Part shown: positions 56,165 to 64,000 of the stretch, piece by piece
Numbering within the stretch: the first letter of the stretch is position 1
Layout: each line of letters starts with the position of its first letter
Assembly (NCBI RefSeq): GCF_019645835.1
Contig: NZ_CP080998.1
Coordinates: forward strand, 4,278,001-4,342,000
Source of the DNA: Mycolicibacterium holsaticum DSM 44478 = JCM 12374
GTDB lineage: Bacteria > Actinomycetota > Actinomycetes > Mycobacteriales > Mycobacteriaceae
DNA: 64,000 nt
Direction: 5' to 3'
Position numbers and translations under genes: made by a program
Notes under the pieces: generated by a model
Seen by the model: only the letters and a program-made list of their open reading frames with translations
What the model was told of the DNA's origin: nothing
The model's database searches: none

Positions 56165-56181
56165 CTTGCCAATACGGCAAG
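56165..56181. promoter_or_regulatory. Inverted repeat upstream of the methyltransferase gene
   Basis: CTTGCC-AATAC-GGCAAG is a perfect 6-base inverted repeat with a 5-base spacer. A weaker partial copy (TTGCCATACCG) begins at 56188. It follows the fadD stop by six bases and precedes the methyltransferase start by 40. It lacks a T-run, so an operator is more likely than a terminator. Confidence 0.42.
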
Positions 56182-56221
56182 GTTCATTGCCATACCGCGA
56201 TCTTCGCCGCAAGGTGGTGGT

Positions 56222-56854
56222 ATGACGAGCGAACTTGATCAGTCCTACTGGGACGGGCGGTGGCAACAGGTGTATCGCACCCGCCAGGCCATCGCCGACA
56301 GCCGCGAGCCCAACCCGCAACTACGCGCAGAGGTCAATGCGCTGCCCCCCGGCCGGGCGCTGGACGCCGGCTGCGGCAACGGATCCGATGCGATCTGGCT
56401 CGCCACGAAGGGCTGGCGAGTGACCGCTGCGGACTTCTCCACCACCGCGCTGAAGCACGCGCGGATGCGCGCCGACCACGCGGGCATGGCTGACCAAATC
56501 GATTGGTTACACGCCGATCTCAGTATCTGGACGCCGCCCGCCGCCCGCTTCGATCTGGTGACCAGCCACTACCTTCACGGTGTGCCGCAACGGACGTCGG
56601 TCTTTCGCCGCCTCGGGTCGGCAGTGACACCCGGCGGCACGCTGCTGATCGTCGGCCATCATCCCGACGACCGTCCCGATGACCCCGCGGCGCCTCCGCT
56701 GGAGGCGTTCTTCCGGGTCGAGGAACTGCTCGACGCCCTGGATCCGGCCCAGTGGCATGTCGTCGTCGCCGAGACCCGGGTGCGCCCCGGTGACGACCCC
56801 GACGGCAAGCCGATCACCCGCACCGACGCGGTGCTGCGCGCGCTGCGGCGTTGA
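56222..56854 (+). CDS. Class I SAM-dependent methyltransferase
   Basis: The 210-residue protein shows the SAM-binding motif I ALDAGCGNGSDAIWLA, the acidic end of strand 2 (VTAADFS), and FDLVTSHYLHG. The opening SYWDGRWQQVY resembles small TehB/thiopurine-type methyltransferases. The substrate is unknown. The ATG is at 56222, with AAGGTGGTGG upstream. It lies between fadD and mmsA but is separated from each by 60-80 bases, so it may be transcribed alone. Confidence 0.85.
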   Translation: MTSELDQSYWDGRWQQVYRTRQAIADSREPNPQLRAEVNALPPGRALDAGCGNGSDAIWLATKGWRVTAADFSTTALKHARMRADHAGMADQIDWLHADLSIWTPPAARFDLVTSHYLHGVPQRTSVFRRLGSAVTPGGTLLIVGHHPDDRPDDPAAPPLEAFFRVEELLDALDPAQWHVVVAETRVRPGDDPDGKPITRTDAVLRALRR

Positions 56855-56895
56855 CCCAGGCGGGCACCCCCTTGCGCGCGCCTCCGCGGCATTAC

Positions 56896-56907
56896 TAGGA
56901 TATCCAA
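56896..56907. promoter_or_regulatory. Pseudo-palindrome in the mmsA promoter
   Basis: TAGGATATCCAA has the palindromic core GGATATCC (56898-56905) and lies 26 bases upstream of mmsA in a short AT-rich stretch flanked by ACTAG and CTAGT. It could be an operator or overlap the -10 region of the mmsA-fadE9-mmsB operon. Confidence 0.35.
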
Positions 56908-56932
56908 CTATCTAGTGACGAGGGGCAAGCTC

Positions 56933-58453
56933 ATGACCAAGCAGATTCCGCATTTCATCAACGGCCAGCGCACCACCGGTGAGTCCAAGCGCACCGCCGA
57001 CGTGCTGAACCCGAGCACCGGACAGGTGCAGGCCACCGTGCCGATGGCCTCGAGCGCCGACGTCGACGCCGCGGTCGCCGGCGCCATCAAAGCGCAGAAG
57101 GACTGGGCGGCGTGGAACCCGCAGCGCCGGGCCCGCGTGATGATGAAGTTCATCGACCTGGTCAACCAGAACATCGACGAGCTCGCCGAACTGCTCTCCC
57201 TCGAACACGGCAAGACGGTGGCCGACTCGCGCGGTGACGTCCAGCGCGGCATCGAGGTCATCGAGTTCTCGATCGGTATCCCGCACCTGCTCAAGGGTGA
57301 GTACACCGAGGGGGCCGGTCCCGGTATCGACGTGTATTCGCTGCGCCAGCCGCTCGGGGTGGTCGCGGGCATCACCCCGTTCAACTTCCCGGCGATGATC
57401 CCGTTGTGGAAGGCAGGCCCGGCCCTTGCCTGCGGAAACGCATTCATCCTCAAACCGTCCGAGCGTGACCCGTCGGTTCCGTTGCGGCTGGGCGAGCTGT
57501 TCCTCGAGGCGGGCCTTCCGGCCGGCGTGTTCCAGGTCGTGCACGGTGACAAGGAAGCCGTCGACGCCATCCTCGAGCACCCCGCCATCGCTGCCGTCGG
57601 CTTCGTCGGCAGCTCCGACATCGCGCAGTACATCTACGCGGGCGCAGCCGCCAACGGCAAGCGCTCACAGTGCTTCGGCGGCGCGAAGAACCACATGATC
57701 GTCATGCCCGACGCCGACCTGGACCAGGCGGTCGACGCGTTGATCGGGGCGGGCTACGGCAGCGCCGGAGAACGCTGCATGGCGATCAGCGTCGCCGTAC
57801 CGGTCGGTGAGGGCACCGCGGACCGTCTGCGCGCCCGGCTCGTCGAACGCATCAACAACCTGCGGGTCGGGCACAGCCTCGATCCCAAGGCCGACTACGG
57901 GCCGCTGGTCACCGAGGCCGCCCTCGCGCGGGTGCGCGACTACATCGCGCAGGGCGTCGACGCCGGTGCCGAGCTCGTCATCGACGGTCGCGAACGCGCC
58001 AGCGACGAACTGCAATTCGGTGACGACAGCCTCGAGGGTGGCTACTTCATCGGCCCCACCCTGTTCGACCACGTCACCACCGACATGTCGATCTACACCG
58101 ACGAGATCTTCGGCCCAGTGCTGTGCATCGTGCGAGCCCACGACTACGAAGAGGCGCTGCGGCTGCCTACCGAGCACGAGTACGGCAACGGCGTCGCGAT
58201 CTTCACCCGCGACGGCGACGCGGCCCGCGACTTCGTGTCACGCGTACAGGTCGGCATGGTCGGCGTCAACGTGCCGATCCCAGTTCCGGTGGCCTATCAC
58301 ACCTTCGGCGGCTGGAAGCGTTCCGGATTCGGTGACCTCAACCAGCACGGGCCGCATTCGATCCTGTTCTACACCAAGACCAAGACCGTCACACAGCGGT
58401 GGCCGTCGGGCATCAAGGACGGCGCGGAGTTCGTCCTGCCGACGATGAAGTAG
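56933..58453 (+). CDS. mmsA: Methylmalonate-semialdehyde dehydrogenase (CoA-acylating)
   Basis: MmsA oxidises methylmalonate semialdehyde to propionyl-CoA in valine and thymine breakdown. The 506-residue aldehyde dehydrogenase has PFNFPAMIPLWKAGPALACGN, the CoA-type motif GSAGERCMAISVAVP with catalytic Cys282, and IFGPVLCI. The ATG at 56933 follows GAGGGG; an upstream GTG at 56915 is less likely. It is the first gene of mmsA-fadE9-mmsB, the order of Rv0753c-Rv0751c. Confidence 0.95.
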   Translation: MTKQIPHFINGQRTTGESKRTADVLNPSTGQVQATVPMASSADVDAAVAGAIKAQKDWAAWNPQRRARVMMKFIDLVNQNIDELAELLSLEHGKTVADSRGDVQRGIEVIEFSIGIPHLLKGEYTEGAGPGIDVYSLRQPLGVVAGITPFNFPAMIPLWKAGPALACGNAFILKPSERDPSVPLRLGELFLEAGLPAGVFQVVHGDKEAVDAILEHPAIAAVGFVGSSDIAQYIYAGAAANGKRSQCFGGAKNHMIVMPDADLDQAVDALIGAGYGSAGERCMAISVAVPVGEGTADRLRARLVERINNLRVGHSLDPKADYGPLVTEAALARVRDYIAQGVDAGAELVIDGRERASDELQFGDDSLEGGYFIGPTLFDHVTTDMSIYTDEIFGPVLCIVRAHDYEEALRLPTEHEYGNGVAIFTRDGDAARDFVSRVQVGMVGVNVPIPVPVAYHTFGGWKRSGFGDLNQHGPHSILFYTKTKTVTQRWPSGIKDGAEFVLPTMK

Positions 58454-58460
58454 TAATCCC

Positions 58461-59639
58461 GTGGATTACTTCGGGCTCGACGACGACGAGCGCGTGATCA
58501 CCGAGACGGCGGCCGCGTTCGCCGAAAAGCGCCTCGCGCCATACGCCTTGGAGTGGGATGCCACCAAGCACTTCCCCACCGACGTGTTGCGCGAGGCGGC
58601 CGAGCTCGGCATGGCGGCGATCTACTGCCGCGACGACGTCGGCGGCAGCGAATTGCGCCGGCTCGACGCGGTGCGGATTTTCGAGGAGCTCGCCAAGGCC
58701 GATCCCACCGTCGCGGCGTTCCTGTCGATTCACAACATGTGCGCATGGATGGTCGACACGTTCGGCACCCCCGAACAACGCAAGTCCTGGGTGCCCAGGC
58801 TCGCGTCGATGGAGGCCATCGCCAGCTACTGCCTGACCGAGCCCGGCGCGGGGTCCGACGCGAGCGCGTTGCGCACCAAGGCTGTCCGCGCCGGTGATGA
58901 CTACGTGCTCGACGGCGTCAAACAGTTCATCTCCGGCGCCGGGTCCTCCGACGTGTACGTGGTGATGGCCCGCACCGGAGGCCAGGAAGCACAGCCGGGC
59001 CACCGCGGCATCTCGGCGTTCCTGGTCGAAAAGGACACGCCGGGGCTGAGTTTCGGCGCCGACGAGCTGAAGATGGGCTGGAACGCGCAGCCGACCGCGC
59101 AGGTGATCTTCGAAGGCGCGCGGGTGCCTGCCGACGCGATGCTCGGCGGCGCCGACGGTGAGGGCGCGGGCTTCGGTATCGCGATGAACGGACTCAACGG
59201 CGGGCGGATCAACATCGCCGCGTGCTCGCTGGGCGGCGCGCAGGCCGCGCACGACAAGACCACGCGATATCTCGCGGACCGTCAGGCGTTCGGCGGCGCG
59301 CTGCTCGACGAGCCGACCATCCGGTTCACCCTCGCCGACATGGCCACCGCGTTGCAGACGTCGCGAGTGTTGTTGTGGCGTGCGGCCACCGCGCTCGACG
59401 ACAACCACCCGCAGAAGGTGGAGTTGTGCGCGATGGCCAAACGCTATGTCACCGACGCCTGCTTCGAGGTCGCCGACCAGGCGCTGCAGCTGCACGGCGG
59501 CTACGGATATCTGCGCGAGTACGGCCTGGAGAAGATCGTCCGCGATCTGCGGGTGCATCGGATCCTGGAGGGAACCAACGAAATCATGCGCGTGGTGATC
59601 GGTCGGGGCGAAGCCGCCCGGGCCCGCGCGTCGGCATAG
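58461..59639 (+). CDS. fadE9: Acyl-CoA dehydrogenase, isobutyryl-CoA type (FadE9)
   Basis: The 392-residue acyl-CoA dehydrogenase has YCLTEPGAGSDASALRTKA, ISGAGSSDVYVVMARTG, the catalytic-base region HGGYGYLREYGLEKIVRDLR and the FAD motif HRILEGTNEIMRVVIGR. It starts with GTG seven bases after mmsA. The context with mmsA and mmsB points to isobutyryl-CoA in the valine pathway. Confidence 0.93.
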   Translation: MDYFGLDDDERVITETAAAFAEKRLAPYALEWDATKHFPTDVLREAAELGMAAIYCRDDVGGSELRRLDAVRIFEELAKADPTVAAFLSIHNMCAWMVDTFGTPEQRKSWVPRLASMEAIASYCLTEPGAGSDASALRTKAVRAGDDYVLDGVKQFISGAGSSDVYVVMARTGGQEAQPGHRGISAFLVEKDTPGLSFGADELKMGWNAQPTAQVIFEGARVPADAMLGGADGEGAGFGIAMNGLNGGRINIAACSLGGAQAAHDKTTRYLADRQAFGGALLDEPTIRFTLADMATALQTSRVLLWRAATALDDNHPQKVELCAMAKRYVTDACFEVADQALQLHGGYGYLREYGLEKIVRDLRVHRILEGTNEIMRVVIGRGEAARARASA

Positions 59640-59651
59640 CAGGGAGAACAC

Positions 59652-60524
59652 ATGGCGACGGTCGCGTTTCTGGGGTTGGGCCACATGGGCGGGCCGATGG
59701 CGGCGAATCTCGTGGCCGCCGGCCACACCGTACACGGTTTCGACCCGGTCCCGAGCTTGCGCGACGCGGCCGCCGAGAAGGGCGCTCAGCTCTTCGACAG
59801 CGGCGCAGCGGCCGTCGCTGACGCGGACGTCGTTCTCACCTCGCTTCCCAACGGGGACGTCGTCAAAGCGTGCTACGCCGAGGTGTTGCCTGCGGCCAAG
59901 GACGGTGCGCTGTTCATCGACACCTCGACGATCTCCGTCGACGACGCGCGCTCGGTCCACCAGCAGGCCGCGGACCGCGGTTTCGGCCAACTCGACGCGC
60001 CGGTGTCCGGCGGGGTGAAGGGTGCGACCGCGGGCACGTTGGCGTTCATGGTCGGCGGTGAGGACGACGCCGTGGAGCGGGCCCGCCCGGTGCTGGAACC
60101 GTTGGCGGGCAAGATCATCCACTGCGGGGCTTCCGGAACGGGTCAGGCCGCCAAACTGTGCAACAACATGGTGCTCGCGGTACAGCAGATCGCCGTGGGT
60201 GAGGCGTTCGTGCTGGCCGAGAAGCTCGGCCTGTCTGCGCAGTCCCTGTTCGACGTCATCACCGGTGCGACCGGCAACTGCTGGTCCGTGCACACGAACT
60301 GCCCGGTGCCGGGCCCGGTTCCGACCTCACCGGCCAATAACGACTTCAAGCCCGGATTCGCCACCGCGCTGATGAACAAGGACCTCGGCCTGGCGATGGC
60401 CGCGGTGAACTCGACGGGTTCCAAGGCGCCGCTGGGCAGCCACGCCGCCGAGATCTACGCCGAGTTCGCGGCCGACAACGCGGACAAGGACTTCAGCGCG
60501 GTCATCGAACAGCTACGCAGCTGA
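59652..60524 (+). CDS. mmsB: 3-hydroxyisobutyrate dehydrogenase
   Basis: MmsB oxidises 3-hydroxyisobutyrate to methylmalonate semialdehyde. The 290-residue protein has the NAD motif VAFLGLGHMGGPMAANL, the substrate site LDAPVSGGVKGATAGTLAFM and the catalytic Lys in GQAAKLCNNMVLA. The ATG is at 59652, preceded by GGGAG. It closes the mms operon and is convergent with the TetR gene across 28 bases. Confidence 0.95.
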   Translation: MATVAFLGLGHMGGPMAANLVAAGHTVHGFDPVPSLRDAAAEKGAQLFDSGAAAVADADVVLTSLPNGDVVKACYAEVLPAAKDGALFIDTSTISVDDARSVHQQAADRGFGQLDAPVSGGVKGATAGTLAFMVGGEDDAVERARPVLEPLAGKIIHCGASGTGQAAKLCNNMVLAVQQIAVGEAFVLAEKLGLSAQSLFDVITGATGNCWSVHTNCPVPGPVPTSPANNDFKPGFATALMNKDLGLAMAAVNSTGSKAPLGSHAAEIYAEFAADNADKDFSAVIEQLRS

Positions 60525-60552
60525 CGGCCGGTGAGCGCCGGCTGGTGAGCCT

Positions 60553-61134
60553 TCACCGCGCCGCGGACCCGCGGAGGAAGGTGGTGAACAGCAGTTCGGA
60601 ACGGTCCGCAGATCCCAGGTTGGCCGACAGCGGCCCGGATTCCTCGCGCAGGGCGATCGCCAATGCCGTGAACGACGCGGCGAGCCATTCGGGCGGAACG
60701 TCGGTCCGCAGCACCCCGGCGTCCTGCCAGCGAGACATCAGGGGCGCCAAGCCGATCGGGTCCGCGCCGGTATTCAGCACAGGTGCGGTACCGATGAGGA
60801 AACGATATCTGTCCCCGAACTCTGTGATGGCGTCGGACAACCGGCGGACGTCGCTGGCACTCGGTTTCGCCCGGGTGGCATCCGCGACGATGGCCCGGCC
60901 CTCGGCCGTCGCGAGTTCAGCCAGACGGGTGATCAGTGCATCTCGGGTCGGGAAATGGCGGTACAGCGTGGCGCGGTGAACGCCGATGCCTGCCGCCAGG
61001 CTCGCCATCGACGCCTCGGCGTCGGCGCGAAGGACTCCGGTCGCCCTCTGCAATATGCGTTCTTCGACGCGACGGGCGTCGGCCCTGCGCCGCGGACTCT
61101 GGACCACTGCGGCATTATCGCAAGGCCGCGTCAC
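60553..61134 (-). CDS. TetR-family regulator
   Basis: The 193-residue protein has an N-terminal TetR HTH (SMASLAAGIGVHRATLYRHF) and a C-terminal ligand domain. The GTG at 61134 overlaps the stop of the upstream membrane-protein gene by four bases, which argues for coupling; a GTG at 61107 is also possible. It is likely to bind the palindrome at 62132-62149 upstream of the operon, an autoregulatory arrangement common in this family. Confidence 0.88.
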   Translation of the reverse strand: MTRPCDNAAVVQSPRRRADARRVEERILQRATGVLRADAEASMASLAAGIGVHRATLYRHFPTRDALITRLAELATAEGRAIVADATRAKPSASDVRRLSDAITEFGDRYRFLIGTAPVLNTGADPIGLAPLMSRWQDAGVLRTDVPPEWLAASFTALAIALREESGPLSANLGSADRSELLFTTFLRGSAAR

Positions 61135-62096
61135 GGCACCGGGAAGTACGACGGTACGACGTTCGGTGGAACGTTGCGCAGGATGGCGAAAAGGTTGAAC
61201 GGCAAGAAGTACAGCAAAATATAGGTCACCTCGAGGAACGCGAAGATCGCCAGGAACCGAAGGAATGTCGCGGGCTGTGCACGGGCGCCCATCATCGGCA
61301 GACCGCGTTCGACGAACGTCAGCCCGTTCTGGTCGAGCGACCACCTCAACGCGGTCAGCACCGTCCACACGGCCGCGAACATGAACGGGTTGTAGAGCGG
61401 AAACGCATTCGGCGTGCCGTCCCACAGCGTCAGCGCTTGCCACGGGTGGATGTTGGCGATCGCACCGATCCTCAGGTAGACATTCTCCGCGACCGCCGCA
61501 ATCGCCATGTTGCACAGGTACACCAGCGCGTACCCGCCGACCGGTCCCCAGCTCGGATGCTTGTCCCGGACATAGCTCAACAAGCGGCATCCGGCGGTGA
61601 CGGCGAGGAAGAACGCCCACGTATAGGCGCCGAAGACGAATCCGAGTGGCACCACCCACAATTGCGGTTCGGGACTCTGCCAGCCCGGTAGGTAGCCGCC
61701 CCAGGATCCGACGTTGAGGTGGTGCGCGTTGTACTGGAACGCGAACAGCCAGTAGTTGTCCAACACGTCCCAGAAGTTGAGCGCGAGGGCCGCGATCACG
61801 AACAGACCGTCGAAACCCAGTGGGCGGCGCTGGATCAGAGGCCGGACCACCACCCACCCGAAGATCACCACGAACGCCGTGAACTGGCCCCACTCGAGTA
61901 CGTGCATGAGCAGCTGTTTGGCAAACGGCATGGGGTCATCACCGGGCTTGACCGACGACACGCCGCCGGCGAGCCAACGTCCGATCGTGACGACGGCAAA
62001 GACCAGTGACACTCCCCCGAGAATCGGCCAGGCCAGCGCTGCGGCACGAAATCTGCCGCCCCGTACCTCGACTCCGTGCCGTGGTGATGCGGTCAT
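61131..62096 (-). CDS. Spirocyclase/AveC-family integral membrane protein
   Basis: The 321-residue protein has about seven to eight hydrophobic helices. Conserved aromatic and charged residues occur between them (ALNFWDVLDNYWLFAFQYNA, PEPQLWVVPLGFVFGAYTWA, AENVYLRIGAI, WDGTPNAFPLYNP). This is the pattern of AveC-like proteins, of which the founding member acts as a spiroketal-forming dehydratase/cyclase in avermectin synthesis. The mycobacterial substrate is unknown. The ATG at 62096 follows GGAGG; it heads a two-gene operon with the TetR gene. Confidence 0.78.
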   Translation of the reverse strand: MTASPRHGVEVRGGRFRAAALAWPILGGVSLVFAVVTIGRWLAGGVSSVKPGDDPMPFAKQLLMHVLEWGQFTAFVVIFGWVVVRPLIQRRPLGFDGLFVIAALALNFWDVLDNYWLFAFQYNAHHLNVGSWGGYLPGWQSPEPQLWVVPLGFVFGAYTWAFFLAVTAGCRLLSYVRDKHPSWGPVGGYALVYLCNMAIAAVAENVYLRIGAIANIHPWQALTLWDGTPNAFPLYNPFMFAAVWTVLTALRWSLDQNGLTFVERGLPMMGARAQPATFLRFLAIFAFLEVTYILLYFLPFNLFAILRNVPPNVVPSYFPVP

Positions 62097-62131
62097 TCGA
62101 CCCGGCCTCCTCGTAACCTCGCCACCATATA

Positions 62132-62149
62132 TGCGACAGCAGTGTCGCA
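62132..62149. promoter_or_regulatory. Perfect palindromic operator upstream of the AveC-like gene
   Basis: TGCGACA-GCAG-TGTCGCA has seven-base arms that match exactly, 36 bases upstream of the membrane-protein start codon. The size and spacing fit a TetR dimer site; the TetR gene in the same operon is the obvious candidate. Confidence 0.6.
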
Positions 62150-62223
62150 CTTATGGCTGGGGCCGGTCAAGATGTATCTCGATCTGGGCACCGCCGATCG
62201 ACGCGGTGCTCAGCCGGCCAGCG

Positions 62224-64000
62224 TCAGGGTGCGGGGGTCGAGTGCGCGGTGCTGCCACCGGCCACCTCGGCAGCTGCCTCAACCGGCTTGACAGTCACCG
62301 GGATACCGTTGAGCACGCTCATCCCCGCCAGGGGTTCGACACATCCGTCGTAGGGGCCGGCCAGCGAGTTCGAGTTGGCACCGCCCAGCGCGTTGGCATG
62401 GTGCCAGCCGCCACCTCCCGAATGTCCCCACCCATGAGGCAGGGCCACGTTGCCCGGGAACATCTCGTCGGTGACCTCGACGACCACCTCGAGGGTTGCC
62501 GCCGGCGACCGCACTGCCGCCCGGTCACCGTCGCGAAGGCCGACGGCCTGAGCATCATCCGGATGCATTCTCAACTTCTGCACGTGACCGTCGCCGACCA
62601 ACCGCTTACTGTTGTGCATCCACGTGTTGTGCGTATGCGTCTCACGCATCCCGGTCAGCCGTAGGGGGTGGTCCGGGGAGCGGGTGGCCGCCAGCCGCGT
62701 CAACTCTTCGAGAATGGGCTCGGGCGCCAGATTGATCCGACGGTCCGCAGTGCGCAACCGCTGGCCGATGACACCGGTCGGCAACTCGTCGCGCAACCGG
62801 ATGCCGTTGGGATTACGCTGCATCTTGGTGATCGAGATACCGCCTCTCCGAAGGCCATACAGATCTCCGACCCGGCTGGTTCGTAGGAGTGCGTCGACGA
62901 GTGTCCTGGGTGAAACCTCGATTCCGATCTTGGCCAACCAACGCAACGATGCAAAGCTGTAGGCTCCGCCGAGGCCTGCGGCGCGGGCGATCTGGTTGAG
63001 AATCCGCCACTCCGGACGGCACTGCCCGCGCGGCGGAATCACCGCTTTGGTGGCGAACACCGTTGGCCGCAGCATGTTTCCCATCATCATGAACGGTAGG
63101 TCTTCCCGCTCGTACATCGTCGTCGCGGGCAGCAGGTAGTGCGCGTGCTGGTTGGTCTCGTTCTGATACAGATCGATGCTGAAATGCAGATCCAGCTGCT
63201 CGAGCGCCGCTTCCAGGCGATCGCCACCGCCGGCACTGCTCAGCACGGGATTGGTTCCCATCGAACACAGGGCGCGTATGCGGTCGCCTCCCGGCGCCAT
63301 GATGTCTTCTGCCAGCGCCCTGGAGGGCAACATACCGTTGACGTCCGGCAGGTTGCTGACCTGGCTACGCACCTTTCCGTAGGTGTCCAAACCGGCCAGC
63401 GCGGCAAACTTCGCGAAATCAACTGGTCCCCAAGGGAATAGCCAGCCACCACGGGAGTCGAGGTTTCCGGTCAGGATGTTGATGACGTCCTGAAGGAAGT
63501 TGTTCAGCGTGCCGAACCCCTGCGTACAGGTGCCGGTGCGGCCATAGACCACCGCCGACCGCGCGGAGCCCAGCGAACGGGCAAGGTCGACGATCCGGTC
63601 GGGTGGACATCCGCATCGCTGCGCTGCGCGCTCAGGGGTGAGGTGTTGGACCGCCGCACGAAGGTCGTCGATGTTGCGCGTCCACCGCGCGACGAAGGCC
63701 TCATCGACAAGGCCTTCGGCCAACAATACGTGCACGATGGCTCCCAGCAGCCAAGCATCCGACCCCGCGTGCAAGGCGAAATGCTCGAAGTGGCGCGCGG
63801 TTTCGGTGCGTCGTGGATCCACGATCACGACGCGTCCGCCGCGGTTGACGATGGAGCGCAGGGCATCACGCACCCGCGGCTCGGTGACCTGCGAACCGTG
63901 CGACACGAAAGGATTGGCTCCGATGAGAACGGCGAAGTCGGTATGCCACCAGTCCGGCATCATGAGAATGGCCGGCGAACCGTAGAGCATCATCGTGGCG
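62224..64000 (-). CDS. Molybdopterin oxidoreductase, C-terminal part (runs off the window end)
   Basis: About 592 C-terminal residues of a DMSO-reductase-family molybdopterin enzyme. Visible features are the bis-MGD contact regions (GANPFVSHGS, VIVDPRRTETA, GRTGTCTQGFGTLNNFLQD, GTNPVLSS), the middle QNETNQHAHYLLPATTMYER and the C-terminal dinucleotide-binding domain (HNTWMHNSKRL, LPHGWGHSGGGGWHHANALG). The N-terminal domain, where an Fe-S cluster and the metal ligand would be, lies outside the window. Formate dehydrogenase- or biotin sulfoxide reductase-like activity is possible; the substrate is not determined. Confidence 0.88.
   Translation of the reverse strand, partial: ATMMLYGSPAILMMPDWWHTDFAVLIGANPFVSHGSQVTEPRVRDALRSIVNRGGRVVIVDPRRTETARHFEHFALHAGSDAWLLGAIVHVLLAEGLVDEAFVARWTRNIDDLRAAVQHLTPERAAQRCGCPPDRIVDLARSLGSARSAVVYGRTGTCTQGFGTLNNFLQDVINILTGNLDSRGGWLFPWGPVDFAKFAALAGLDTYGKVRSQVSNLPDVNGMLPSRALAEDIMAPGGDRIRALCSMGTNPVLSSAGGGDRLEAALEQLDLHFSIDLYQNETNQHAHYLLPATTMYEREDLPFMMMGNMLRPTVFATKAVIPPRGQCRPEWRILNQIARAAGLGGAYSFASLRWLAKIGIEVSPRTLVDALLRTSRVGDLYGLRRGGISITKMQRNPNGIRLRDELPTGVIGQRLRTADRRINLAPEPILEELTRLAATRSPDHPLRLTGMRETHTHNTWMHNSKRLVGDGHVQKLRMHPDDAQAVGLRDGDRAAVRSPAATLEVVVEVTDEMFPGNVALPHGWGHSGGGGWHHANALGGANSNSLAGPYDGCVEPLAGMSVLNGIPVTVKPVEAAAEVAGGSTAHSTPAP

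Noticed and set aside
58413..60293. 626-codon minus-strand open frame opposite fadE9 and mmsB
   Set aside because: It spans two recognised plus-strand genes and their junction, and its composition is typical of a GC-rich antisense frame.
60526..60552. GCCGG/CCGGC inverted repeat between mmsB and the TetR gene as a terminator
   Set aside because: The stem is only five bases, with no T-run, and such repeats are frequent by chance at this GC content.

Overview
The window is a stretch of high-GC actinobacterial chromosome. It carries ESX-4, mce, mycobacterial cutinase, F420-dependent LLM oxidoreductase and Mce3R-type genes, and the order eccC4-eccD4-mycP4-eccB4 / cutinases / truA-rplQ-rpoA-rpsD-rpsK-rpsM-rpmJ-infA / LLM / rmlB-rmlC is that of Mycobacterium. 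Extra catabolic genes suggest a fast-growing or environmental mycobacterium (Mycolicibacterium-like); this is inferred from gene content, and no species is assigned. All calls come from reading the sequence; no database search was run.

Layout. 1-4762: part of ESX-4 (eccC4 partial, eccD4, mycP4, eccB4). 4815-14110: a two-armed divergent cluster with a polyprenyl diphosphate synthase, two related helical/beta proteins, a 465-residue possible lipid-binding protein, a large FAD desaturase-like enzyme and a cyclase/AAA regulator. 14107-16257: a DUF3237 protein, a CGNR zinc-finger regulator and an EamA exporter. In M. tuberculosis eccB4 is next to cut3, so 4815-16257 appears to be an insertion in a conserved neighbourhood. 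16268-18414: three tandem secreted cutinases. 18411-22995: truA and the ribosomal/rpoA/infA genes on the minus strand. 22996-28140: a response regulator-thioredoxin reductase fusion with its cNMP-domain histidine kinase, then two tandem LLM oxidoreductases. 28188-29785: rmlB-rmlC.

29806-53739 looks like a complete Mce3R regulon. It holds a yrbE3AB-mce3ABCDEF operon, a P450/NTF2/ferredoxin cassette, a GAF-LuxR regulator, a tandem double-TetR repressor (Mce3R type), and two divergent catabolic arms: SDR, RibA-like, EphB-like, 2Fe-2S/FAD hydroxylase fusion and LLM on the minus strand; echA13, fadE17 and fadE18 on the plus strand. The catabolic arms match M. tuberculosis Rv1936-Rv1941 and Rv1933c-Rv1935c. 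A 17-bp motif recurs in the three promoter regions (mce3 operon, mce3R, LLM/echA13) and is a candidate operator. The likely theme is import of a lipid or sterol-like substrate by Mce3 and its oxidation and beta-oxidation by the arms.

53764-56158: a broken acyl-CoA synthetase running in frame into an intact one. 56222-60524: a methyltransferase and the mmsA-fadE9-mmsB (valine/propionyl) operon. 60553-64000: a TetR regulator, an AveC/spirocyclase-like membrane protein with a perfect palindromic operator upstream, and the 3' part of a molybdopterin oxidoreductase. No tRNA, rRNA, CRISPR array, insertion sequence or origin was seen. No gene-free stretch exceeds 300 bases; the longest are 22996-23271, 50299-50530, 42189-42412 and 22405-22625.
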